Part shown: one piece after another, positions 35,228 to 44,500 of the stretch
How the letters are laid out: every line of letters starts with the position of its first letter
How positions within the stretch are numbered: position 1 is the first letter of the stretch
Assembly: GCA_003194525.1 (NCBI GenBank)
Contig: NBIV01000048.1
Span: 248,001 to 312,000, forward strand
Direction of reading: 5' to 3'
Source of the DNA: Gracilariopsis chorda
Taxonomy: Eukaryota; Rhodophyta; Florideophyceae; Gracilariales; Gracilariaceae
DNA: 64,000 bases
Notes under the pieces: generated by a model
What the model was told of the DNA's origin: nothing
What the model saw: only the letters and a program-made list of their open reading frames with translations
Databases searched by the model: none
Position numbers and translations under genes: made by a program

Positions 35228-36343
35228 TTACTTGCTGGATGTTGCGCCTAGCTTGCCGGATGTTACGCCTCGCAGATTCGGCTCTAGCATGTGCATGGCC
35301 CTGCAAATCTTACACAGATCAGTGTCGCCAGCATCCGAGTTCCAGCACCCGTAACTGAATCCGCCGTCCAATTCACGGCACATGTCTAACAACACTCCTC
35401 GAATCGAATTGAATGACTCGATACCTCGATCATTCACCTTTGCCGCATTGACAACTTGCTTGCTGGATGTTGCGCTTAGCCTGCCGGATGTTACCCCTCG
35501 CAGATTCGGCTCTAGCATGTGCATGGCCCTGCAAATCTTACACAGATCAGTGTCGCCAGCATCCGAGTTCCAGCACCCGTAACTGAATCCGCCGTCCAAT
35601 TCACGGCACATGTCTAACAACACTCCTCGAATCGAATTGAATGACTCGATACCTCGATCATTCACCTTTGCCGCATTGACAACTTGCTTGCTGGATGTTG
35701 CGCTTAGCCTGCCGGATGTTACCCCTCGCAGATTCGGCTCTAGCATGTGCATGGCCCTGCAAATCTTACACAGATCAGTGTCGCCAGCACCCGAGTTCCA
35801 GCATCCGTAACTGAATCCGCCGTCCAATTCACGGCACATGTCTAACAACACTCCTCGAATCGAATTGAATGACTCGGTACCTCGATCATTCACCTTTGCC
35901 GCATTGACAACTTGCTTGCTGGATGTTGCGCCTAGCTTGCCGGATGTTGCGCCTAGCTTGCCGGATGTTACCCCTCGCAGATTCGGCTTCAGCATGCGAT
36001 AGTCCATGGCCCTGCAAATCTTACACAGATCAGTGTCGGCAGCACCCGAGTTCCAGCACCCGTAACTGAATCCGCCGTCCAATTCACGGCATATATCGGT
36101 CAGATCTCCTGGGATGATGTTGCCGCGGGAGGACACAAAAGTACGAGTCCAGTGGAAACGGCCAACGTCAACATGACGAAGTGTTACCATCGCGATCAAT
36201 GCAACTGCTGCGAGGCACAGGACGGGGCGCAACCCAAAAGACATGCGTTTCAAAAACGGTCTGGTATGAGAAGAGCCGACTTGGCTCGGAAGCTCTCGAT
36301 CCACCTGGACGGGAATCGCCTCATACTTACCTTCGGTGTTCAT
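35228..36343 (-). CDS. Membrane-anchored protein with four tandem four-Cys modules
   Basis: This is a 371-residue protein from the ATG at 36341-36343; the frame is open for 20 more codons upstream but without an ATG. The polar amino end (1-37) is followed by one hydrophobic segment (about 38-55, LRPVLCLAAVALIAMVTL), a signal anchor or uncleaved signal. Four modules follow with spacing C-x10-C-x10-C-x2-C: Cys 85/96/107/110, 170/181/192/195, 246/257/268/271 and 322/333/344/347. Core wording is CRELDGGFSYGC then DTDLCKICRAM. Modules 2-4 repeat every 76 residues (228 bp) and are almost identical in DNA; module 1 is longer by 9 residues, 7 of them a duplicated SGKLGAT. The even cysteines suggest either disulfides in a secreted or lumenal domain, or metal binding. 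No RXLR or other known effector motif is seen and I do not recognise the family. AAG/GTAAGT occurs at codons 4-6, so an intron cannot be excluded. Confidence 0.75.
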   Translation of the reverse strand: MNTEGKYEAIPVQVDRELPSQVGSSHTRPFLKRMSFGLRPVLCLAAVALIAMVTLRHVDVGRFHWTRTFVSSRGNIIPGDLTDICRELDGGFSYGCWNSGAADTDLCKICRAMDYRMLKPNLRGVTSGKLGATSGKLGATSSKQVVNAAKVNDRGTESFNSIRGVLLDMCRELDGGFSYGCWNSGAGDTDLCKICRAMHMLEPNLRGVTSGRLSATSSKQVVNAAKVNDRGIESFNSIRGVLLDMCRELDGGFSYGCWNSDAGDTDLCKICRAMHMLEPNLRGVTSGRLSATSSKQVVNAAKVNDRGIESFNSIRGVLLDMCRELDGGFSYGCWNSDAGDTDLCKICRAMHMLEPNLRGVTSGKLGATSSK

Positions 36344-36484
36344 CTCGTCCTTTCGACGGCGCTGGCGGTCAAGACTTAAGGGCGAGGCGAAGAACACGAA
36401 CAACAGAGTGCAGCCAAGCTGTTAATTCCAAGAGTGTACAACCAAGCGACTTGTTCCAGAGGGATTCAAAGCGAAAGGCTGCCC

Positions 36485-36492
36485 TATTTATA
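36485..36492 (-). promoter_or_regulatory. TATA box of the cysteine-module gene
   Basis: On the minus strand the sequence reads GGTATAAATAGGGC, a strong TATA match, about 140 bp upstream of the ATG at 36343. That leaves room for a start site and a 5' leader of about 110 bases. No other gene start is near. Confidence 0.6.
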
Positions 36493-36645
36493 CCACACAC
36501 CACTTGGTGCTCTTAACATATGGTCCAAGCACTGCAGATCACGATCTCGATTCAAGGTGTTGCAACCAAGCCACCAGAGCGTGTAATGGTGTGCACCACA
36601 CAGAGTTGCACGATTACAAAGCCGAGTCAAACGTTCTTTCTTACT

Positions 36646-36745
36646 GGAAGCAGTTTGCTTCTTGCTTCCTGGAAGCAGTTTGCTTCTTGCTTCCTGGAAG
36701 CAGTTTGCTTCTTGCTTCCTGGAAGCAGTTTGCTTTTTGCTTCCT
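36646..36745. repeat. Four 25-bp direct repeats upstream of the cysteine-module gene
   Basis: Four head-to-tail copies of a 25-base unit start at 36646, 36671, 36696 and 36721. The first three are identical and the fourth has one substitution. Each unit contains the inverted repeat GAAGCAGTTTGCTTC. The array lies 150-260 bp upstream of the TATA box of the minus-strand gene. Confidence 0.9.
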
Positions 36746-36759
36746 GTAATGAGTACGGC

Positions 36760-37609
36760 CTAAGCCAGTGATGCGCTTACACTATGTCAAATATGTTGCT
36801 GCAGAGATATCATTGGTATACGTGCACGACATGCTGGCGTCTTGGGTCTCGCGAGCAGCAGCGGCGAAGCGCAGCCGGACTGTTACTCCTTGAATAAAGG
36901 GGGGGTGCAGCAATGTTCGCGACGAGAATACTTGAAATTTCATCCAAACATAAGCTTTTCGCTATTTTAAGAAGCTGGAATGCAGATCAGTGGTAGAAAG
37001 TCTAAAACTTCTCAAAATCCTGCGGATAAAAAAAATAAAAATCTCAAGTAGGAATATCTTTGAGAGGGTGACCGGTAGTGTAATGCTATGAAACATACAG
37101 TATTTGCCACATCGAAGTAAAGGGCTGAGAGTGATGGTAGTGATTCGATGGATTCGAAAAGGCTTGGGTTTGGTAAGAAAGTGTACGGGGGATCCGGGAG
37201 AAGGTGGTTTTGGATCTTTGGCCAAGATATTAGTCTATCGTCCTGAGGGGACTTAGTAACTAAAAAAAAAAGGGTGAGTTGTATCATGTCCGCCAGCTGA
37301 GAGTACCGCTCGTCTTCTTGGGCGACTACCGACCAGGTGAGCCTACCAGCTGTGCGGACTCTTTCAAGGAGTTTCCTGTATTGGGTAAGTGATGCATGAG
37401 TGATTGGCTTCAGCTGTTGACAAAAGTTGATGACAGGTTACGTTCTTATCGCTTAAGAATAATTGTGGATTACAGGAGAATAATATCTTTCTCTTCTATA
37501 TATAGTTACAGAGACTTGAATTGTTTTGAATTGTTCATGTCAGGTTTACAGACCAGTTTGGACATGAAGTCTTATTTTTTGTCTACTTAAGGCGAAGTCA
37601 ACAGTATGC
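36760..37609. other. No confident gene
   Basis: Minus-strand frames at 36962-37225 and 37012-37287 overlap in different registers and have no recognised content. The rest is AT-rich. Confidence 0.4.
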
Positions 37610-38251
37610 TCAGAGCAAAGGTGAGATATCCAAGTCGTGATCAAGTAACATCGGCAACATTTTGCAGAGCTTTGCTGCTTTCGAAGAACCGAATAGATCT
37701 TTAAGAAGCATCCGCTGAAACGGCGAATCATGATGGTTGATGAATGGAGGTTGGAGTTCGGAGGGTAGTCTTGAGATCCATTGCATGGCGTTGCATAGGT
37801 TAGGAAGAGATCTGTTTGCTGGGAGAGCGATTCTATCGGCGTTGAATCTGTTGAAGAGACCTCGGGAGAATAAGCTGGCTGAATTCACAAATATTTCTTG
37901 AAGTTGATCCTGAAGGGGTTTTGTGGAATTTGGGTGAAAGACGTAGCTTGGAGTGAGTTTTGTGTCAAATTGAGAGTCATGGAAACGTGACCAAAGTGTA
38001 GATTGGGTTGAGATGTGCAAAGGGGTAAGCCTCTCCCCGTTGTGATATGCAGAAGACGGTAGGGTGGGACCATGGTAAAGGTGGGAGAGTGCGACGAGTG
38101 CCAATCTTACTTCAACGACATCTGCAGTTCTGGAGTTGAAGTGATGAGGGATGTGCTTCTTAGCCCGATACTTGGCTTGGCTTACTTCTGCGCGTGGACT
38201 TTCTTCTCTCTCAGAGAGTGGTCGCTTCGTCTTTCCTGTCTTCCGAATCAT
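37610..38251 (-). CDS. Unrecognised 213-residue ORF
   Basis: An open frame with an ATG at 38249-38251 has a basic, charged start (KTGKTKRPLSEREESPRAE) followed by a globular-looking sequence with regular hydrophobic spacing (for example NLCNAMQWISRLPSELQPPF). No membrane segment, signal peptide or known domain is recognised. At 642 bp in moderate-GC DNA it is longer than expected by chance, so it may be a host gene or a single exon. Its start lies 113 bp from the LTR of gypsy element A2, which may have replaced its promoter region. Confidence 0.4.
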   Translation of the reverse strand: MIRKTGKTKRPLSEREESPRAEVSQAKYRAKKHIPHHFNSRTADVVEVRLALVALSHLYHGPTLPSSAYHNGERLTPLHISTQSTLWSRFHDSQFDTKLTPSYVFHPNSTKPLQDQLQEIFVNSASLFSRGLFNRFNADRIALPANRSLPNLCNAMQWISRLPSELQPPFINHHDSPFQRMLLKDLFGSSKAAKLCKMLPMLLDHDLDISPLL

Positions 38252-38363
38252 GATTGGTATTGGTCTATCGAGCGAATCAGAACGTTGCCGGAAGTCAAGA
38301 GACCCTTATTAGGAAGCTATTGTTTCCATTTCGGGGTGTGGAACTCAGATAGTTCAAATTTAA

Positions 38364-38574
38364 TGTAGCGCTAGCTGTGCAACCTACGCAGTAGTAGGTG
38401 GAACCTAGTACGTTCCGCAGGACGCAGCCCACGCAACAAGCGACGAGGAGTTCTGGGCGAGTTACAGAGCAGAATAAAAGCCCGACCTCCAGGTGCAGGT
38501 GCCTGGAGGACGGAGGCAGCCTCGGATAGTCCTCTGAGGACTTGTGCATGTTCTTTGTGCCGCTCTAGCGCTAT
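38364..38574 (+). repeat. Probable 5' LTR of gypsy element A2
   Basis: It starts TGTAGCGCTAG and ends near CTAGCGCTAT, so the tips are inverted. It contains long stems such as CCTCCAGG/CCTGGAGG (38486-38509) and AGTCCTC/GAGGACT (about 38528-38542). The partner LTR lies outside the window, so the right edge is approximate. Confidence 0.5.
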
Positions 38575-38637
38575 GCGAGTCTACTGTCGGCTATTTTTTC
38601 TGCGCAGCATACCGGATCAGCAAAGCGGTCTGGTTTG

Positions 38638-39433
38638 TGAAGTGCAATACCCTCAGAGGGGGATTCTTGGTACTTTGTTGATTTCCCGAATGTTTCGGTG
38701 ATGTAGTCATTGCATGAACTACAACCACTAATAGTGGATTTGACACGTGAGACACGGAAGAGTCAATTGGCGGTTGGCCACAGTAGTGGGCATGAACCAC
38801 CAAAGTGGAGTAATTTAGATAATTCTATTTATTATTTTTACACCCATTTCTGGGATTGTTAGTACTTAGTGCGCCGGCGGGTTGCCATCGCACTAGTAAA
38901 CCTTCCCCAACAAGGGACCCCAACCTGGGGAATTGTCTATAGACCTCACCGCCTTCGCTTGTTCTCTACTCTTCTTTGGAGGGAAGCACCGTCGCATACG
39001 GGAAGTCTAACCCCCTTGCATATTCAAAGGACCCGAGCATTCGGATTTTTATTCCAGCTGTCTTGGTGTTCGCCTTGTATAAGGTTTATTTACCGGCACT
39101 GCCGTTAGTCTTCGTCACGATACTCGTGACCCAGCTCCTCCTTATTTTTCCCTTTACAGGGTGGCTTTCCCGCTACCCACGGCTTGTGTTCACGCGTTCC
39201 ACTAACGATGAAACCTCACCTTTCTAGAAGAAGACCATCCCCATACACTGCTCCTGCGGATACCGGATTATTGCCTCAACCTCCCTGCGCAAGTCGCGAC
39301 GGGTGGCCTCGGCCTTACAATCCGACATAGTCATGCCACTCCTGGGAGGGCTTTATCCAACTGGGCTCACCTCCAACGAGGAAAGATTTCGAACGTCTTT
39401 CGGTGCATTCCCGCTTCCGGGAATTGCACTACA
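38638..39433 (+). repeat. 5' LTR of gypsy element B1
   Basis: A 796-bp LTR from TGAAGTGCAATACCC to TTGCACTACA, the same length as and about 97% identical by eye to 59313-60108. The inner tips AGTGCAAT/ATTGCACT are inverted. Confidence 0.95.
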
Positions 39434-40165
39434 AAGTGTTCTCCTGACGTGGAATGTGTTTTGGTGTTTGGTTCGCTCTTACGAGGTTTTGTTTCTTTTG
39501 TTTGTTTTCCGGAAATTCCGTTGTTTTCCCGTCGTAACGTTTGGCCGTCATTTCGAGGAAGCACTCCTCCGCGGAGCCTGCGACTACGCGCAGTCGCTCC
39601 CACAATGGTGGAGATAACCGCGATTTTCGGTTCGTTTCTCGGATCCCGACTAGGGCTAAATCCAGCCATGCTAGGGGTGCCTCGTCTAGGACTCCAAACC
39701 CACCCCGGGAACCCCGGAACTCCACGTCGACCCCGTTATCGAATGCCGTGGATGGTGCTCATCCGGCTCTGGCCGTGGCCGCCGCCGCACCTGCACCCCT
39801 TCTGACGGCCGATAACACACCCAGGGGAATTTCCTGGAATCTCAGGTTCACGCTTTGTGGACCGCCCACGACACCCGTGTCGGGGAATTACAAACCCTCT
39901 GTGAGGTAGTGCTGGACACCCCTACAAAGGGGGTCGAAGAGGATCTCCGTATCTTACGGTCCGACGTCAACTCTATGTTAGAGAGTTTGGGGCAACCCGC
40001 CACCTTCATAGAAGGAGTTGACTCTCGATTTGATCGAGTTCCTGCCCGTCTGGAGACGTTAGAGCAGTTTATCCTCATGAAAAAACCGTCCCCGGATGAT
40101 CCGGCACCAGCTGCGTCACACCACAACCAGCATGTTGGAAGAAAGAAGCGCCGCTATAAGCGGAA

Positions 40166-41047
40166 TGTGGTGCAACGCCCCAAAGGGGAGAAGCACCGAA
40201 AGACGTTCGGGATCTTTCCTCCGTGGAGGTGAACCCAGTTGGGTAGAGCCCTCCCAGAGGTGTCACGGCGAAGCCGGTTTGTAAGACCAGGGACACCTGT
40301 CGCGACTCGCGCAGGGAGGTGAAGGCGAAGAATTGGTATCCGCGTGAGCGGGGTGTGATCCTCAGTAGAGGTATGTTTCCACGTAATTGGGGGTGTGTGA
40401 GCGGATGCGCACACGAGGGCCGCGGATAGCGGGAGGTGCTACCCTAAAAAGGGGAAAAAGAAAGGGCGAAGAGGAGGAAGAGAGGACGAAGTGAGTCGCG
40501 AGAGCGACGGGGACGAACGGCAATGCCGGTAACAATATCCCTATACAGGGCGAAACACCAATGCATTGGAATAATATGACTCCCAGTGATGGGTCGCTTT
40601 AGATGTGCAAGGGGGTTAGATGTCCCGTGGTTCACGGCGTTTCCCTCCAAGTAGGAGTAGAGCACGCGCGAAAGCGGTAACAACTAGAGCCAATTCCCCT
40701 GGTTGGGGTCCCTTGTTGGGGAAGGTTTACTGGTGCGACGGCAGTGCACCGTCGCACTAAGTACTAGCTTCCCAGAAATGGGTGTGAAAATAATAAATAA
40801 TATTAATTAAAATACTCCACATTTCGTGGCAACATCCACTACTGTGGCCAACCGCCAATGAACCCAAAACCGTGTCCCACGTGTCCATATCCACCATAGT
40901 GGGACGTAGTTCATATACACACTACACATTGTGTAGTGTGTATATGAACTACGCTTTCCTGATATTATCGGTTGTGTAGTACACAACCGATAATATCGGG
41001 AAAGCGTTCAATTACCAAGAATCCCTCCCTGAGGACGTTGCACTACA
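40166..41047 (-). repeat. 3' LTR of gypsy element B2 (882 bp)
   Basis: On the plus strand it runs TGTGGTGCAACG to GTTGCACTACA. It is 56 bp longer than its partner because of a double palindrome at 40906-41006. The CGGAA duplication precedes it. Confidence 0.9.
40906..41006. repeat. Two adjacent palindromes in the B2 3' LTR
   Basis: Palindrome 1: perfect 23-bp arms (40906-40928 and 40930-40952) around one base. Palindrome 2: 26-bp arms (40952-40977 and 40981-41006) with one mismatch around AGT. The 5' LTR (near 50052-50094) has only the single unfolded sequence from which all four arms derive. Confidence 0.95.
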
Positions 41048-41289
41048 TAACCCCCCCTAAGACGGGAAAACGACCCCGGACGCGGAGGGTTCCCAGACGA
41101 AAATGAGTGATAAAAGCGCGTGCGCCGTCTCCGGTTCGTCTCTCCTGGCATAGCCAGCTATTGTAGTATAGTGTCGTGGGGAGCTAGCTGCTCCCTTGAA
41201 TAAACTTTCCCGTTTAGAACGGTGCTTCTCGGTTGAGTTCCCCGTCTTCGACGGACCTTGCCTTGTTATCATTTCCTATCGCTCTCCGC

Positions 41290-41520
41290 TCGCGCGGCAA
41301 CGTTACCCAACTTGGGCATTAACCAGCGTGGCTGGGGCTGCAGTTCCCGTTTGACGGTGGTATCGCAGGACCTGCGACCGTGGGAGGTGTTCAATTGGCT
41401 CCCACGTATCCCCACTGGGGTCGTACCCGTACCAGCGGACGCGGTATTGTAGAATACCATCCTGGTCCCAGGTGTGTCCGACAAGTCGGTCTACTACGAA
41501 CTCTCGTTCGTAGACCTGCT
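41290..41520 (-). CDS. Chromodomain at the Pol end of element B2
   Basis: The minus-strand reading gives QQVYEREFVVDRLVGHTW, then GILQYRVRWYGYDPSGDTWE and PIEHLPRSQVLRYH. This is the chromodomain pattern: three aromatic-rich strands, then a W-x-P-x-x-x-L helix. In chromoviruses such a domain at the Pol carboxyl end targets integration to marked chromatin, which is established for the family. Here it is separated from the integrase core by an unusually long disordered tail of about 500 residues. Confidence 0.75.
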
Positions 41521-44500
41521 GGCCGTGCCGGGTGGTGGTTGTACTTCCTTGCGGGTGCTACCCGCTGTGCGGTATAATGTCCCTTAGCAGGGTGTTCGGC
41601 GATAACTCCGGCGTTGCCCTGCGCTGTGATAGCGGCCGCTGCTCATGCGGGAAGATATCCCTCAAGAGGGTGTGTGGTGCCACGGTTTCCACCGGTAAGT
41701 CATTCCCCATTGGGGCAAGTTCATTTCCGCTTTCGCGGTATTGCGGGCGAACCGCCAGTCGGCGGGGGACTTGAACTCCACGAGTGCTGTCTTCTTCGCA
41801 AACCGCGAGCTTGCGGGGTCTTTGCCGCGTATGCGGGAACGGCGTTTGCGACATCCACTGCCGGGTCCCGTGTGACACGGTGATTGGTAAGCGTTCCGCC
41901 TCCCTGCCAGGTGCACGAGCGCTCTGCACCATACGTTCCGGCGACGCCGTGGTGTCCCCGGCTACTGACGGGTTGGCTGGGGCTAACTCCGGTACACCGG
42001 TATTTTGGTCAAAATTCCCCTTTGGGGGGTGCCGGGCAGGTGCCGATGACACCCTTTTCAGGGGAATTGCGGCTAAGCGCGGTGCACCGTCTCCGTGAGG
42101 AGGGGCAGCTTCCGGTACGACCGGTTTCGAGCGTGCGATGGCGCGCGTTTTTCCCGAGTTCCGCGGTTCTTCGCCGCGGCGTTGCGGGGGTTTGCGCAAA
42201 TTATTCCCCGGAGCTGGGGCTTCGATTCCGTCGACGACGGGAGGCGTTTCTGTCGCTTGCGCGCCAGGGCCTGAAGCTTCGACTGCGGCTTGGCAGCCTT
42301 TTCCCCCAAGAGCGGTGTGGGTATTTCCCTGTGAGGCTGGCGTATCTGGACGCCTCTTCTCCGCGGGGCGCGGGTCTGCTGGACCTAATTGAACCACTTC
42401 CGCTGGGGCTTCCGCCAATGGCGGCTTCGATGCATCGCTCTGCTCAGGGGATTGGGGGCAATCGTCACCATACTCCCTTATCGGGGATCCTTCCCTGACA
42501 GGGGTGTGCGGTAGTTTCGCTTCAACTTCCCGTGTAGCACGGTATATTTCCCGCGTTTTTGGCGATGCCTCCGGGGATGGATCGGGCGATTGCATTTCCG
42601 CTGCTGCGCTATTGGAGGGAGGCTTCTCGTTTTCCCGTGACAAAAGGTGTATTTGCCGCTTTTGCGGGGCCTGCGCGTCTGGTTCCTGTTGCACAGCACT
42701 GCCCGAGAACGGGGGATTAGTGTCGCGTGACATACTTTGTGCTCCACGGTCGGTGTTCCGTATGTTACGGTGTGTTTCCCGTTGCGACGGCGATATCGTT
42801 CCTCGAAAACGAGTGTTCTCCTCCCCCTCCTTAGACGGAGCGGCGGGATAGGGGATAACATTCCCCGCCTGGCGGATATAAATTCGGCCAGGGGGGCGGG
42901 TGTGGTAGGGGCGGGCGCTGAGAGGCGCGAATTACCCGGCTGAGCCGGTGAGTCCGACAGGGTCGGTAGGTCTGAGAGTCCCTGGCTGGGGTGTGGTAGT
43001 ACCGTAGGCCTAGTATTCCCGGATGATTCCGGTGTTGCAGAGTCCGTAGAAACGGGGTTGCCTGGATCCAGGACTACCTCTGATGAGGGAGGAGGGGCAA
43101 GGACAACACGATCACGGGAAATCCGCTCGTGCGTGTCGCCCATCTCTACCACGACAGTGTCGGTGTTTACAGAGATGACCTTGAATGGTCCATCCGCCAC
43201 AGGCGAGAGTTTATGGCGCTTCTCCAGTTCCGGGTTGTAGTACTCCTTCCTGATGAAGACGTAGTTATTCGCCCGAATCGGGGACGGTTTCCCTCGCAGG
43301 CGAGCATCAAAATCCCGCTTGTAAGCGGCTTGGGCCCGTGCCATCGACATCCGCGCAGCGGGGACCAGCTTGGAAAGCCATTGCTTCCATTGCTGCCGGT
43401 AGATACCCACAGATGGGAAATTGTCCAAGGTAGCTTGGGGTTTCAACGCCACAGGCGGGGGTGTTCTAGATAGAACCAACTCGAATGGCGAAACTCCGGT
43501 AGTCCGGTGTACCTGTGTATTGTACGCGTAGGTTACCGCATCAGCGTACATGTCCCAGTTCTTTGGGTGGTCTGCGACGTAGGAACTTAACGCTGCGAGT
43601 AACGTCGAGTTAAACCGTTCACCTTGCCCATTACACTGGGGGTGGTAGGTAGTCGTGAACAAGTTCTTGACATCCAGGATGCGACAAACATCCTGGAAGA
43701 ACTTGCTAACGAACTTTTTCCCGTTATCGGAGAGCACCTCCACAGGGGGACCGTAGACGAAAATCCAGTGCTTCACCAGAGCCTGGGCCACCGTGAGAGC
43801 GGTTATCCCCGAAGAGGGACAGTCCGTACCAGCTTAGAAAAGCGGTCGGTAATGACAAGTAGAAACTTGTTTCCACGTTTCGTGGTGAGTAGTGGTCCGA
43901 GAATATCGATCGCGATAAACTCGAGCGGCGCCCTTGCGGGGAATAGTTTCATCTTCTTAGCATTTTTGCGGGGTTTCACGCGATTCTTCGCGCATTCGCT
44001 ACAAAACCGCACGGTTGCGTAGCAATCCATCGCCATGGCGGGCCAATAGAAATCCCTTCGCAGGGTTAGGTAGAGTTTCCTCCCACCTGGGTGACCTCCA
44101 ATGGGGGCGTAGTGTGATAGATGTAACACCCGCGACTGCAGGGAATGAGGTACCACAATCTGTGGGTGGGCTTCGACCTTCCGTACGAGGTAGCCTTTGT
44201 CGTTTACCGCGAAAGGGAGATCTTCACCACCGTTGATACGGGCATGAACCCTCGTACAGAATGGGTCTCCGAAGTCTTCTCGGATCATTTCTTCCCGTGA
44301 TACCGGTACAAAGTTTCCCGGTAACGGGTTCTCAGATTCATCTCGCGATGCGAGTAGTTCGTCAAAGTCAGCATCCTCGTCCCAGTTTTCTGGCCCAGCC
44401 TCGACGGCACATTCCGGATCATCCGGGTCTATAGCCATGAAACATGGGACTTCATCATCCTCCGTTGGGAGTGCTTCCCCACTTGTGGGTAAACGCGACA

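Noticed and set aside
35382-35810. Two identical 66-codon plus-strand frames (35382-35582 and 35610-35810)
   Set aside because: They are the antisense shadow of the 228-bp repeat in the minus-strand cysteine-module gene; the 228-bp spacing equals the repeat length.
35228-36343. RXLR or Crinkler effector
   Set aside because: No RXLR/EER and no LFLAK motif after the hydrophobic segment, which is 37 residues from the start and looks like an anchor.
36360-36403. Extension of the cysteine-module protein by 20 codons upstream (FVFFASPLSLDRQ)
   Set aside because: The first codon of that stretch is TTG; the first ATG in frame is at 36341-36343 and the anchor segment lies downstream of it.
38591-38803. 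Antisense frame in the B1 5' LTR as a separate gene
   Set aside because: It is the LTR copy of the frame that opens in the 3' LTR; in the 5' LTR it runs only into A2 leader DNA.
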